A DNA stretch of 64,000 nt from Gillisia sp. GTDB taxonomy: Bacteria; Bacteroidota; Bacteroidia; Flavobacteriales; Flavobacteriaceae. Positions 18,458 to 28,604 of this stretch are shown one piece after another; the first letter of the stretch is position 1, and the number at the start of each line of letters is the position of its first letter. The notes under the pieces are model-generated. The model searched no databases. It was given only the letters and a program-made list of their open reading frames with translations, and was not told where the DNA came from. The position numbers were made by a program, and so were the translations under genes. The DNA lies in contig JAGXIL010000050.1 in the NCBI GenBank assembly GCA_024635655.1, forward strand, positions 58,664-122,663, in the 5' to 3' direction.

Positions 18458-19043
18458 ACCTTATCTATTTGGAATTAAATGTTACTTCTGAAAATGATGT
18501 CGGTGGTGAATCACAGACTTAAAAACACCTGTTCAAATGAAATTAGAAACTTCATCTAAACTTGTTAGCCAGGGTTTGCAGCACCATTAAAGATCATTGT
18601 GGGAAAGAATGAAAAGTGCTTTCAGATCTTTATAAATTTACTTATTAATTTTTAAATAAAAACATTTAAATTGATATAACCCACTCATCCTTAAGGCATC
18701 AACATATTTGCACTTGTTTTTGGTATTTCTCTATGGGATTATCACCTTTATTCCGCCGGCAAATTTTAAGACTTTTACACAATGTCATATCAGGTCCTGC
18801 CCCTGAATCTTTTTCTCACAACCCTTCATTATTATTTACCCCCGGGCGGATGGAATTTGTTGAAGAATTCACAACACCCCGGTCTTATTCAGGATAATTC
18901 CTCATGGTTTAAACAAGCTCTTTAATGCCAGATTATCAGTGATTAAAATTTAATAAAACACATTGGATCTTTTTGTAACTTTCTGTATAAGAAAATGTCA
19001 GATAGAGATAAAACCTTGAATTTGAACATTTAAAATCTACATT
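18458..19043. other. Divergent intergenic region, regulator / M16 peptidases
   Basis: 586 bases, AT-rich, no gene. It must hold the promoters of both flanking genes; a near-consensus TAACTTTC lies at about 18976-18983, some 60 bases before the M16 start, but no perfect TAnnTTTG was found. Confidence 0.4.
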
Positions 19044-20435
19044 ATGAAAAAATCGATCACGCTGTTATTGGTTCTGGCGGGCATTACGGGTTTTGCCCAG
19101 GGTACTCCGGATCAGGATCAAAATAATGAAGCAGCAAAATTCAGTGTTCCCGTTGAGTATTACACCCTGGACAATGGCCTGAAGGTGATACTTTCTGAAG
19201 ATAAAACTGCGCCTACCGCTATTGTGGCAGTTTATTACAATATAGGCTTTAGAATAGAACCTAAGGACAGGACAGGGTTTGCTCATCTTTTTGAACATAT
19301 GATGTTCCAGGGTTCAGAAAATCTTGGGAAAATGGAGTTTATTAAACTGGTGCAGGAAAATGGAGGAACGTTAAATGGATCAACCCGCTTTGACTTTACG
19401 AACTATTATGAGATCGTACCTGCAAATAAACTGGAAACCGTCTTGTGGGCAGAAGCCGATCGAATGAAGGGTTTAAAGATTACCCAGGAAAACCTCACAA
19501 ATCAACAGGGGGTGGTGAAAAATGAAGTAAAGGTAAATGTATTGAATCAACCGTACGGAGGTTTCCCCTGGCTTGATATGCCACAGTATGCAAATACCAA
19601 TTGGTATAACGCGCATAATTTTTACGGAGATCTTGACGACCTGGATGCGGCAACTTTGGAGGATGTTGAAAATTTTTTCGATACCTTTTATGCTCCCAAC
19701 AACGCAGCCCTGGCAGTGGTAGGAGATTTCGAGGTATCACAGGCAAAAGAATGGATAGCGCAATATTTTGGAGATATTCCAACGGCAAATCTGCCTCCAA
19801 CACCAGACATTTCTGAACCCAGACAGGAAAAGGAAAAGGATTTTGTAAAGAACGATTCCCTTGCAAATAAACCTGCCATTGCAATTGCCTACCACATGCC
19901 GGAGCGAAATTCTCCCGAGTATTATGGCATGGGTTTGCTCAACCAAATCCTGATCCAGGGTGACAACGCCTTGCTTCAAAGGAAATTAGTAGATGAGCTG
20001 GGCTATACTTCTGATGTTAGCGGCGGCATTAATTATTTAGGGAATATGTTCAATTACAATGGTCCTATGCAGATCATGTTCAACTTCACCTATGATACCG
20101 AAACTACCAAAGAGCAGGTGGTAGATGCTGTAGATGAGGTCATGGAAAAATTAAGAGAGGGAGTAACTCCTGAAATGCTGGATAATGCCATGGTGAAAAT
20201 GCGTTCCCGGCTATATGATGAACTGGGAGGCACTTTTGGCCTTGGCAGGGCAGATCTGCTGGCTGTTTTTGCCCTCTTTGATGATGATCCCTCCCGGATA
20301 AATGAACTGGAAGAAGAATTTAAAAAAGTAACCCCTGAAATAATGAACAGAACGGTTTCAGAATACTTTCGGGATTCCAACCGAACCATCCTAACGGTAA
20401 ATCCGCTTTTGGCTAATAACGAAAACTCAAACTGA
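19044..20435 (+). CDS. M16 family zinc peptidase, catalytic subunit
   Basis: 463 residues with a signal peptide (MKKSITLLLVLAGITG, cut after FAQ). The inverted zinc motif H-x-x-E-H is present as His81-Glu84-His85 (AHLFEHMMFQGSENLGKMEF), and the downstream glutamate region (LWAEADRMKGL) fits the family. C-terminal half (GEIP-like DIPTANLPPTPD, GINYLGNMF) is the second M16 fold. Periplasmic, likely degrading peptides as a heterodimer with the next gene, whose ATG overlaps this stop by one base. Confidence 0.93.
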   Translation: MKKSITLLLVLAGITGFAQGTPDQDQNNEAAKFSVPVEYYTLDNGLKVILSEDKTAPTAIVAVYYNIGFRIEPKDRTGFAHLFEHMMFQGSENLGKMEFIKLVQENGGTLNGSTRFDFTNYYEIVPANKLETVLWAEADRMKGLKITQENLTNQQGVVKNEVKVNVLNQPYGGFPWLDMPQYANTNWYNAHNFYGDLDDLDAATLEDVENFFDTFYAPNNAALAVVGDFEVSQAKEWIAQYFGDIPTANLPPTPDISEPRQEKEKDFVKNDSLANKPAIAIAYHMPERNSPEYYGMGLLNQILIQGDNALLQRKLVDELGYTSDVSGGINYLGNMFNYNGPMQIMFNFTYDTETTKEQVVDAVDEVMEKLREGVTPEMLDNAMVKMRSRLYDELGGTFGLGRADLLAVFALFDDDPSRINELEEEFKKVTPEIMNRTVSEYFRDSNRTILTVNPLLANNENSN

Positions 20436-21823
20436 TGAAAACTTCAATTTATATTCTGTTTATTGTCTTATTCGCGATTTCCCCGGGCAAGGCCCAGGAC
20501 AGAGAAACCCCGCCAAAAGGTGGAGAACCAAAAGACTTTACCCTGCCTGAAAAGGAAGTAATTAATTATAATAATGGTCTTACCCTGGTCATGGTTCCCT
20601 ACGGAAGTATTCCCAAGGCTACCATTAACATCTCTTTAAAAACCGGAAATATAAATGAAACAGAAGAGCAGGTTTGGATCGCAGACCTGGTGGCAGATCT
20701 AATGGAAGAGGGTACCAAAGCCGATTACTCTGTGAAGGATAGCCTTGCCGGGATGGGTGGAGACATGAATATAGGCGTAGGAACTCACACCACGGCATTA
20801 TATACCAGTGTATTATCAGAATTTGCTCCTGAAGCGGTGAAGGTCCTCAGTGATGTGCTGGTAGACCCCAAATTACCGGAAAGTGAATTAGGGCGGCTTA
20901 AAAAGGATATGAACCGCAATATATCAGTGGCTTTATCAACTCCGGGAGCGCAGGCCAGAAAGGAATTTTTTGCACAAATTTATCCCGATCATGCCTACGG
21001 CAGGCTTTATCCTACTACAGAGCAGGTAGATTCATACGAATTTAGCAACGTCCAAGCCTTTTATGATGCCAATTTTGGAGCAAAGCGTGCTACGGTTTAT
21101 GTAGTTGGACAATTTGATGCTGAGGAAGTAAAAGCAGCGGTGGAAGAAAAACTGAGCAACTGGAAAGAAGGCCCCGAAGTCGATTACCCTGTAGCCCGGC
21201 CGGAAGCTGAGGCTACAGTAAAGATCATTGACAGACCCGGAGCGCCCCAGTCAACCATTTATTATGGCTTGCCTGTGGTTGGCCCCTCCAGTGAGGATTA
21301 CATTCCTCTGGATGTTATGAACTCTTTACTTGGCGGTTCCTTTGGCTCCAGGATCACCAGTAACATTAGGGAAGATAAGGGATATACTTACTCCCCAAAT
21401 TCTGCGCTTGTTGCTAATTATAAAACCGGGTTGTGGTTTGAAAACGCAGATGTGACAACAGAGCATACAGGGGCATCTATAGAGGAGATCAGGAAAGAAA
21501 TTGTTCGCTTACAAAATGAAGCCCCGGAGGAAGAGGAACTTCAGGGGATCAAGAACTATGAATCCGGGATCTATGTTCTACAAAATTCAACCCCCGGAGG
21601 AATCATAGGGCAGTTAAACTTCCTGGATATTCACAACCTGCCGGAATCTTTTCTGGTAGATCAGGTAAAGAATATTAATGCGGTAACTCCCCAACAGGTT
21701 CAGGAAATGGCCAGGAAATATATTGAACCGGGAAAAATGACCCTTGTAGTTGTTGGAGACGAAGAAATAATAAAGGAACAGGTAAATGAAATCGTAAAAG
21801 CACCTGCAAAATTAAAACAATAA
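20435..21823 (+). CDS. M16 family protein, non-catalytic partner subunit
   Basis: 462 residues with signal peptide (MKTSIYILFIVLFAIS, then GKAQ). Same two-lobed M16 fold, but where the catalytic partner has HLFEH this protein has VADLMEEGT, so the zinc ligands are absent. The C-terminal lobe keeps the glycine-rich SLLGGSFGSRITSNIREDKGYTYS segment used in substrate binding. Known bacterial M16B enzymes work as pairs of one active and one inactive chain. Coupled translation (stop TGA and start ATG share a base) supports a 1:1 complex with the upstream product. Confidence 0.92.
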   Translation: MKTSIYILFIVLFAISPGKAQDRETPPKGGEPKDFTLPEKEVINYNNGLTLVMVPYGSIPKATINISLKTGNINETEEQVWIADLVADLMEEGTKADYSVKDSLAGMGGDMNIGVGTHTTALYTSVLSEFAPEAVKVLSDVLVDPKLPESELGRLKKDMNRNISVALSTPGAQARKEFFAQIYPDHAYGRLYPTTEQVDSYEFSNVQAFYDANFGAKRATVYVVGQFDAEEVKAAVEEKLSNWKEGPEVDYPVARPEAEATVKIIDRPGAPQSTIYYGLPVVGPSSEDYIPLDVMNSLLGGSFGSRITSNIREDKGYTYSPNSALVANYKTGLWFENADVTTEHTGASIEEIRKEIVRLQNEAPEEEELQGIKNYESGIYVLQNSTPGGIIGQLNFLDIHNLPESFLVDQVKNINAVTPQQVQEMARKYIEPGKMTLVVVGDEEIIKEQVNEIVKAPAKLKQ

Positions 21824-21843
21824 ATCCTGTAAAAGATTTTAGT

Positions 21844-21880
21844 AGGAGCCTGGCTATTGTGTCAGGCTCCTTTGTTTTTG
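21844..21880 (+). terminator. Rho-independent terminator of the M16 operon
   Basis: AGGAGCCTG (21844-21852) pairs with CAGGCTCCT (21863-21871), followed by a T-rich tail. Confidence 0.75.
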
Positions 21881-22045
21881 GGAGCTAATGTTCAAACATA
21901 TTTCTTTTCGGTGCATGCACGGCTTTATAAATTATCTGGGGCTGATTTCCTCTTATTCAGAGGCTCTTCTAATCATTATTTTCCTCCTATAAATATTTTT
22001 ACAGCTTAAATCTCAGTGAGGTGGATTGTTAAATAATAGAGAGAC

Positions 22046-22226
22046 CCGGAGCGGCATACATCTGCGTTGAAAAACAAACCGCATGCTGCATTTTTTGGGG
22101 TAAGATATGCCGCTCCTCTGGAGCCTAATTGTGGATTGTTTAAAATGTTCTATAAATATGCCGCTCCTCTGGAGCTTATTTGTGTACTGTTTTAATTTTT
22201 CTATAAATATGCTGCTCCTTTGGAGC
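22046..22226. repeat. REP-like palindromic repeat cluster, three units at 51-base period plus an inverted partial unit
   Basis: ATATGCCGCTCCTCTGGAGC occurs at 22105-22124, 22156-22175 and, with two changes, 22207-22226. Each contains the hairpin GCTCC-TCT-GGAGC. CCGGAGCGGCATA at 22046-22058 is an inverted partial copy. The intervening stretches also resemble each other (ending TTCTATAA), so the whole 51-base unit is repeated. Confidence 0.8.
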
Positions 22227-22300
22227 TTTGCTTTTAAGCCTGTCATTGAACATAGCTTCACATAACTTAATGCAAATGATAAATCCCGATTAAAAAGTAT

Positions 22301-22335
22301 CCCCTCCGGGGAGGGGTGTCCGCAGGACGGGGTGG
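22301..22335. repeat. GC-rich double palindrome (REP-like)
   Basis: CCCCTCC-GG-GGAGGGG (22301-22316) followed directly by GTCC-GCA-GGAC (22318-22328). A GC-rich paired hairpin in AT-rich intergenic DNA at the 3' end of the minus-strand kinase gene; it may also act as a transcript end. Confidence 0.6.
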
Positions 22336-22371
22336 GATATTCCCGATGTTAAAAGTAATGAGATCCTTTCG

Positions 22372-25300
22372 TTATTGATTCTGTATAACCTCCTGTAAAC
22401 CTGCTATGATCTTATCAAATTCCCTTAGAATTATTTGCTGTTGGTTTTCCAGATCTACTTCTTCATTTGTATTTTTCAGCATTTCCCTAAAAGTTATGAT
22501 CATGTCATCCAATGGCTTTGCCTGGATATAGTGGAGGGTAATGGTGTTTTTGTGAATAAGATTAGATAATGCCCCTGCATCTTTTTCTTTACTTGCAGCC
22601 GTAAATTCTTCTTTGTAAATATTTATGGATTTAAAAGAATTTTTTATTAATTTTTCCAGTACCTCTTTATTTTTTCCGGCAAGGCTGGTATAGCGAGAAA
22701 TATTATAAGAGGCTTCCTCTAATGAATCTTTCTTAGCCTCCTCCTGCGGTTGAAGAGAGGTAAGATTCTGCTCATCTGTATGCACTGCAGCATTTCCCGT
22801 TACGGGGTATGAGGTGCGGTTTAAATGATACAGGATTCTTTGTTTTAATTGTCCCGGGTCAAAGGGTTTTGTAAGGAGGTCGTTAAACTGGGTAGCCTTT
22901 TGCGCTTGCTGAACTTCCAGGTTTTTATCGGCAGTAAGGGCAAGTATTGGGATGTCTTCATAACCAGGAATTTCCCTTATTCTCCTGGTGGCCTCATAAC
23001 CATCCATGATGGGCATACGAACATCCATAAGCACAATGTCATACTGTTTTTGGTTGGCCTTTTCTACAGCTTCCTTTCCATTTAAGGCTTCATCAGGCTG
23101 TAATTGCCACCATTTCTGGAAAAACTGAAGAAGAATATTCCTGTTGATTTCCACATCTTCTACCAGTAGAAGCTTAAGGTCCTGAAGCGCTAATGTATCC
23201 CCCATTTCTACTGAAATTTTACGCACTGGCTTTTCAATTGTTGCTTCCTTTACAGGTAACCTGAAAAAGAACTTTGACCCTTTTCCAACTTCGGTTTCTA
23301 CTTTAATTTCACTGCCCATGAGTTCCAATAATAGTTTGGTGATCGTAAGGCCAAGGCCTGTACCTCCATATTGCCTTACCGTGGAACTTTCTGCCTGGGA
23401 GAATTTTTCAAATATATGCGTTAATTTTTCCTGTGGAACGCCAATCCCGGTATCTTTAACCGTAAAATCCAGCCAAAGCATATCCTCCTCCCTACGCGCG
23501 ACTGCAATTGTAAAATCAATAGAACCATTACTGGTAAATTTGATGGCATTGCTTAATAAATTGTGTAAGACCTGAGAAAGTTTAAGCTGATCTGTCATAA
23601 TCCCCTGCGGAATATCCTTGTCCAGGTGGAGTCTAAAGCTACTGCCATTGTTTTGAGCCTGTGGCTCATACAATTGCTGAAGGCTCAAAGTGAGGTTGGA
23701 GAGGTCAAATGCATTTTGTTCAATATCCCCTTTCCCTGCTTCCAGTTTACTGAAATCCAAAATATCATTAATAAGGGACAATAGATTTTGAGCAGAAAAG
23801 CTGAGGGATTCGAGGTTCTCTTTTTGACCTTCCCTGGGGTTGTTATCTAAAAGAAGATTGGTAAGTCCAATAACGGCATTAAGTGGAGTGCGAATCTCGT
23901 GACTCATTGTAGAAACAAAGTCTTCTTTGGCACGGGAAGCGGCCTCAGCCTCATTTTTAGCTTTTATTAATGCTTCTTCAGTCATTTTCATATCGTGGAT
24001 GTCCAGATTCATCCCTGCCCATTTGGTTACTTTCCCATCCAGGCTTATAATTGGTATGGCTTTCACATTCGTCCACCGGGTTTCGCCATTTGCTTTGATC
24101 AGGCGAAATTCTGTATCAACCTTTTTTTGGGCAGTAACAGCTTCTTTCCATTTTTTATAAACCAAATCCCTGTCTTCAGAAGGTAATGCTTTTAGCCAGC
24201 CGTTGCCTTTCCAATCTTCAAAAGATTGGCCGGTAAATGATCTCCAGGAAGGGCTGTCTGTTTCCACCAAACCTTCCGGATTTGTTTCCCAAACGGCCAG
24301 GGCAGAAGCCTCTACCAAATCCCGGAACTTTTGTTCACTTTCCCTCAAAGCATTTTCAGACCTTGCTCTTTCTACCTCAGACCAAGTATGCCGGGATACC
24401 TCCTCTACAAGGGAAACCTCTGCCGGAGTCCAGCGGCGGGGGGTGTTTTGATGCACCCTTATAACCGCTACAAGTTTCCCTTTTTTAATTATAGGAACTG
24501 CAATACCGGCTCTTAACTGCAGGTCATTAATTTCTTTTTCCTGTCCCTCCTTTAGCACCGTTTCCCCCAGGACGTCGTTTATAACAATAGTTTCCCCATC
24601 CAGCAACCTACCGATCAGTTTGGGATCATAATTTGACATTTTTACTTCATCAGGAGCCTTTTCCACTCCTTTTCTGTAACCTGCATTGGTTAACAGAGTT
24701 TCTTCATCAAGAATGGGTTCAGAATAAAAAGCCCGGTTCACTTCAAGGTGACTGCCCAATACCTGCATGGCTGTGATCTGGATCTCTTCAGGATCTGTAA
24801 GCGCACGCAGGGCATCATTTATTTTTAAAAGGAAGGTTTGTCTGTGTTCGGCTTCTTTACGTTCAGTTATATCCTTAAAGATAAGGGCTACCTGATTTGG
24901 TTCCAGCTCATCTAATCTGAAAGCATAGATGTCATACCATCGTTCTAATGGTTCCGAGTATTCTTCAAATCTTAAAGATTCTCCGGTCTTTGCCACTGTA
25001 CCGAAATAATTGAACCAGTAAGATTCTATTGTAGGGATCAGCTCTTTGAGGGTCTTTCCTAAAACATCTTTAAGACCCGATTGTTCTTCAAAGATTGGAT
25101 TTATTTCCAGGTACCGGATATCTTTACATTCTTCCTGATCATTGAAAATAATATCCACCAGGCAGTAGGCTTCATCCATAGAATTGATGATTTTCCTGTA
25201 TCTGTCCCGGGCCCGTTGCGCCAGTTCTTCCTTTAATTGGATCAGTTCCTTTTCTGCGTTCTTTTGCTCTGTGATATCATTAAAGGTCAAAATAATTCCA

Positions 25301-27693
25301 TCTCCCATTTTGACGGCAGAAACATCAAACCATTGATTTATATGTTCGTGCGCATATTTGCGCTGCACTCTTAAAGGCACACCCGTCTCCACCACCTGAA
25401 TGTAGGTCTCCAGAAATACATTTCTAACACCTGGGAATAAATCCAGTATACGGCTGCCCACCATTTTTTCTGCAGGAATGGAATTTACTTTTTCTGCAGC
25501 TTTATTAGCTCCTTTAAAAACAAAGTCGACAATTGTTCCTTGTTTATCTCTGATAGCTTCCAGAATGGTAATAGCCGAGATAGAACCATTCAACATTTGT
25601 TGAATTATTTCTTCAGATTTTTTTCTTTCTGTAATATCTTCACTGGTAACGAGAAGTTGATCCTCCAGTCGGGTGACCCTATAATGAAACCAAAGATTTA
25701 TACCTTCCCCTTCGTACCTTGTCTCAAAATCTCCCGGAATGCCTGTTTCTGCAGTCTTAATGAATTTTTCCAGGATCTTATTCCGGGTCACCTGGGGGAA
25801 CGCCTGGGTTATTCTTTTTCCTTTTACTTCCTGAGAAATTCCCAGCTGTTCCAGATTATAGGCATTTAACATTAAGATCTCAAAATCCTCCACCTTCGCT
25901 TGCTGGTTACGTAGGATCTTATATAAAACAATGGAATTGGGAGAAGCATCAAATATGGATTGTAATAAATAACGGCTTTCTTTTATTTGCGCTGCCTGTA
26001 ATTTAATTTCTTCCAGGGATGTCTTAAGCATTTCAGTTTCATTCACAAGACCTTTAACCGCAGCTTGTTTTTTTTCAATTTCTGTGATATCCAGAGCGCG
26101 GTGTATGATGTATTCTACTTCCCCTTCATCATTAAAAACCGGGGAATTGGTGGGGCTCCAGTATTTCTCCTCGAATTTTCCGGCGCGGTTTCTTACATCG
26201 TATCGCAGTATGGGCATACGATGTAGCTTTTTGCTGGAAAGTACTGTTTGCAGGGAAGCCTTTAAGTATTTTACCGCTGTGGCCTCCTTAAGTGCGGGAT
26301 TATCTGGAAAAACATCAAAAATATATTTTCCGATAATTTCATCCCGGGAAGTATTAGTTACTTCCAGGTAAGCATCACTTACCATATTTATTACGAAGTC
26401 CAAATTCAACACCAGGTAGGAGTCGGGGGCATTTTGTAGGACTTTCAACAAATTACGGCTGCGTTCTTCACTTTTACGCAATTCTTCTTCATTCTTTTTA
26501 CGCTCTGTAACATCCTGAACCATCCCGAAGAATTTGACAGGCTCTCCCAGGGAATCTACAATGATGCTGCCCTGGGATTCCAGAAGGCGTAATTCGCCGT
26601 CTTTTCGATAGATGCGGCGCGTGTAAGAATAGCCTTTTTTATTTTTAGCAGCCTCATCCAGGATAAGTTGAACCAGCGGTACATCGTCTTGATGGGAATG
26701 TGTATTAATCCATTCCTGGGTAGGTTCAAATTCTCCCGGTTCATAACCAAACAGCCGGTATAAACCGTCTGAGAAGTACATTTGATTGGTTTTGAAATTT
26801 ACTTCATAACTACCGGCCCCTGCAACAACTTCTGTAGACCGCATTAAATTATCCAGCTTCTTTCGTTCTTCCTGGGCTTCCAGATTTTCTGTGATATCCT
26901 GGGCCGTGCCGTATACCCGCACTGGAACTCCGGCATCATTTTTTATTATAGCAGCACGTCGATGGATATATCTTAAGCTGCCATCGGGCCTTACAGCCCT
27001 TGTCACCATATCGAGAGGTTTTCCTGTTGCGTGGGTACGATCAATTGCCTTTTGGTATGCCTCGCGATCTTCGGGATGCACATGTGACATAAATTCACCG
27101 TGATTTATTTCCCCATTGCTGGGTTCCAGCCCCAGGATGCGGTAAAATTCAGGAGAATAATAAATCCGGTCCCCGGGCAAATTTCTTTCAAAACTTCCTA
27201 TATGACCAATTTCCTGGGCGTTTCTAAAGCGCCGATGTTCTTCCCGTTGTTTTTCTTCCCAGATCTTTTGGCCGTGAATATTGTATGCTGTTCCAATAAT
27301 ATGGGTAACACCCCCATTTTGATCCCGATCAAAAATTTTGTCCTTAATTCTATACCATTCCCATTGATTTTTAGGTGTACGAATGCGAACTTCTACTTCA
27401 CAGGGTTCTTCTTTCTCGCTGTGTAAACATTTTTCCAGGTTATCAACCCACAGTTCATAATCATCAGGAAAAAAGATCGTTCTAAAAATATTAGAGCCTT
27501 CTTTTATAACATAAGCAGGCTCCAGGCCAATAACGTCTTTTGCTACATCGTTTATGTATATAACCTTGTGAGGGTCTAGCTGAACTATATAGAGCAGGTT
27601 TGGGTTTAGATTGGCAACTTTTTCAAGGAAATTTTTTTTATCCTTAAACGATTGTCCCTCTAAATTATTTAATGAAGTTTTAGGCTCTTCCAT
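22372..27693 (-). CDS. Multi-PAS/GAF hybrid sensor histidine kinase with receiver and HPt-like domain
   Basis: 1773 residues, no clear signal peptide or transmembrane segment, so probably a cytoplasmic sensor. In order: about seven PAS/PAC domains (roughly 20-955, several ending in DITERKK- or DITE-type PAC linkers), a GAF domain (~960-1115), an eighth PAS (~1118-1240), HisKA with His1265 in SHEIRTPLNAVIGL, HATPase (~1365-1480, LSQVLHNLLSNAIKF), a receiver with Asp1557 (DIVLMDVRMP), and a C-terminal HPt-like bundle with His1714 (LIHKNTITLHY). Input signals unknown. No response-regulator gene adjacent, so output must go through the internal receiver/HPt to an unlinked partner. Confidence 0.93.
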   Translation of the reverse strand: MEEPKTSLNNLEGQSFKDKKNFLEKVANLNPNLLYIVQLDPHKVIYINDVAKDVIGLEPAYVIKEGSNIFRTIFFPDDYELWVDNLEKCLHSEKEEPCEVEVRIRTPKNQWEWYRIKDKIFDRDQNGGVTHIIGTAYNIHGQKIWEEKQREEHRRFRNAQEIGHIGSFERNLPGDRIYYSPEFYRILGLEPSNGEINHGEFMSHVHPEDREAYQKAIDRTHATGKPLDMVTRAVRPDGSLRYIHRRAAIIKNDAGVPVRVYGTAQDITENLEAQEERKKLDNLMRSTEVVAGAGSYEVNFKTNQMYFSDGLYRLFGYEPGEFEPTQEWINTHSHQDDVPLVQLILDEAAKNKKGYSYTRRIYRKDGELRLLESQGSIIVDSLGEPVKFFGMVQDVTERKKNEEELRKSEERSRNLLKVLQNAPDSYLVLNLDFVINMVSDAYLEVTNTSRDEIIGKYIFDVFPDNPALKEATAVKYLKASLQTVLSSKKLHRMPILRYDVRNRAGKFEEKYWSPTNSPVFNDEGEVEYIIHRALDITEIEKKQAAVKGLVNETEMLKTSLEEIKLQAAQIKESRYLLQSIFDASPNSIVLYKILRNQQAKVEDFEILMLNAYNLEQLGISQEVKGKRITQAFPQVTRNKILEKFIKTAETGIPGDFETRYEGEGINLWFHYRVTRLEDQLLVTSEDITERKKSEEIIQQMLNGSISAITILEAIRDKQGTIVDFVFKGANKAAEKVNSIPAEKMVGSRILDLFPGVRNVFLETYIQVVETGVPLRVQRKYAHEHINQWFDVSAVKMGDGIILTFNDITEQKNAEKELIQLKEELAQRARDRYRKIINSMDEAYCLVDIIFNDQEECKDIRYLEINPIFEEQSGLKDVLGKTLKELIPTIESYWFNYFGTVAKTGESLRFEEYSEPLERWYDIYAFRLDELEPNQVALIFKDITERKEAEHRQTFLLKINDALRALTDPEEIQITAMQVLGSHLEVNRAFYSEPILDEETLLTNAGYRKGVEKAPDEVKMSNYDPKLIGRLLDGETIVINDVLGETVLKEGQEKEINDLQLRAGIAVPIIKKGKLVAVIRVHQNTPRRWTPAEVSLVEEVSRHTWSEVERARSENALRESEQKFRDLVEASALAVWETNPEGLVETDSPSWRSFTGQSFEDWKGNGWLKALPSEDRDLVYKKWKEAVTAQKKVDTEFRLIKANGETRWTNVKAIPIISLDGKVTKWAGMNLDIHDMKMTEEALIKAKNEAEAASRAKEDFVSTMSHEIRTPLNAVIGLTNLLLDNNPREGQKENLESLSFSAQNLLSLINDILDFSKLEAGKGDIEQNAFDLSNLTLSLQQLYEPQAQNNGSSFRLHLDKDIPQGIMTDQLKLSQVLHNLLSNAIKFTSNGSIDFTIAVARREEDMLWLDFTVKDTGIGVPQEKLTHIFEKFSQAESSTVRQYGGTGLGLTITKLLLELMGSEIKVETEVGKGSKFFFRLPVKEATIEKPVRKISVEMGDTLALQDLKLLLVEDVEINRNILLQFFQKWWQLQPDEALNGKEAVEKANQKQYDIVLMDVRMPIMDGYEATRRIREIPGYEDIPILALTADKNLEVQQAQKATQFNDLLTKPFDPGQLKQRILYHLNRTSYPVTGNAAVHTDEQNLTSLQPQEEAKKDSLEEASYNISRYTSLAGKNKEVLEKLIKNSFKSINIYKEEFTAASKEKDAGALSNLIHKNTITLHYIQAKPLDDMIITFREMLKNTNEEVDLENQQQIILREFDKIIAGLQEVIQNQ

Positions 27694-28194
27694 AAATTAG
27701 AATATGCGAAAATTTTGATGAGATAATCCTGAATGAAAGCAAATAATCCATAAGGGATTAACAAAAAGTATTTTTATTTTAAAGGTTGTAAGATAAGGAA
27801 TTTTAACCGGGGCGGATATTAAATAAAACCAGTACACCAATTTTTTAATTATCTGTGAAAATATAACGAAGGTTGATCCTCAGAAAGTAGAGGTACAATG
27901 AATCAGGTTATTAAGACTTTAGGGCGGCTATAAAATCTATTAATGAAAATTTGCTTTAAAAAGACAAGGGATCTTTTGAGTATTTTCTTTACTAAATAAG
28001 TGTAGAAATTGTTATTAATCTACAATGATCTATATGGAGTGCGATATATTATTTTTTGGCATAAGCCTGAAAAAAGAGGAAAAAATTAATCAAAAATTCT
28101 CCCCGTAATCTTAACTTAAATGGAGGATTCCCGGAAGGTTTTTAACGTTACAGGTATATGATATTTTAGGATATGAAACAAAGGTTGCAACATC
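27694..28194. other. Divergent intergenic region, nothing recognised
   Basis: AT-rich region between the minus-strand kinase and the plus-strand DUF1801/SRPBCC genes; no frame, repeat or hairpin that I can support. Confidence 0.4.
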
Positions 28195-28604
28195 ATGAAT
28201 GCAGAGGTCAGGGCATATAATGACAAACAAACTGCTCTTGATAAACAAATTTGTGACAAACTTGCCTTGACCATTGACAAAGAACTTTCTGAAGCGGAAA
28301 ATAAGATCTGGTATGCACATCCTGTTTGGTTCTTAGATGGAATCCAATTGTTGGATACAGCAAATTAAAAAATAGCGTCCGCCTGCTTTTTTGGAGCGGA
28401 CAATCTTTTGAGGAAGAAAAATTACAAAAGGAAGGAAAATTCAAAGCAGCAGAAATTAGGTATACATCCCCCGATCAAATAGACCTGTCTGCTTTGAAGG
28501 ATTGGCTTAAGAAAGCAAAAGAAATTCAAGGGGATTATAAAAACCTGGTAAAGAACGACTTAAATAAATTATTTTATTATGGCAACAGACAAGATAACCG
28601 TTAA
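28195..28604 (+). pseudogene. DUF1801 (YdhG-like) protein gene with a single-base frameshift
   Basis: Translation from ATG 28195 reads MNAEVRAYNDKQTALD ... IWYAHPVWFLDG and then leaves frame; the continuation NPIVGYSKLKNSVRLLFWSG ... LKDWLKKAKEIQGDY is in another frame. Joining them gives one normal DUF1801 protein of ~135 residues. The shift falls at GATGGAATCC near 28340; one extra A (GGAAATCC) restores the frame. It is either a true mutation or a base missing from the assembly. The 3' end overlaps the next gene by 26 bases, suggesting an operon. Confidence 0.8.

Noticed and set aside
22105..22226. Three 20-base repeats with 31-base spacers, superficially like a short CRISPR array
   Set aside because: The spacers resemble each other, the repeat is an internal hairpin of REP type, there are only three units and no cas gene is present.
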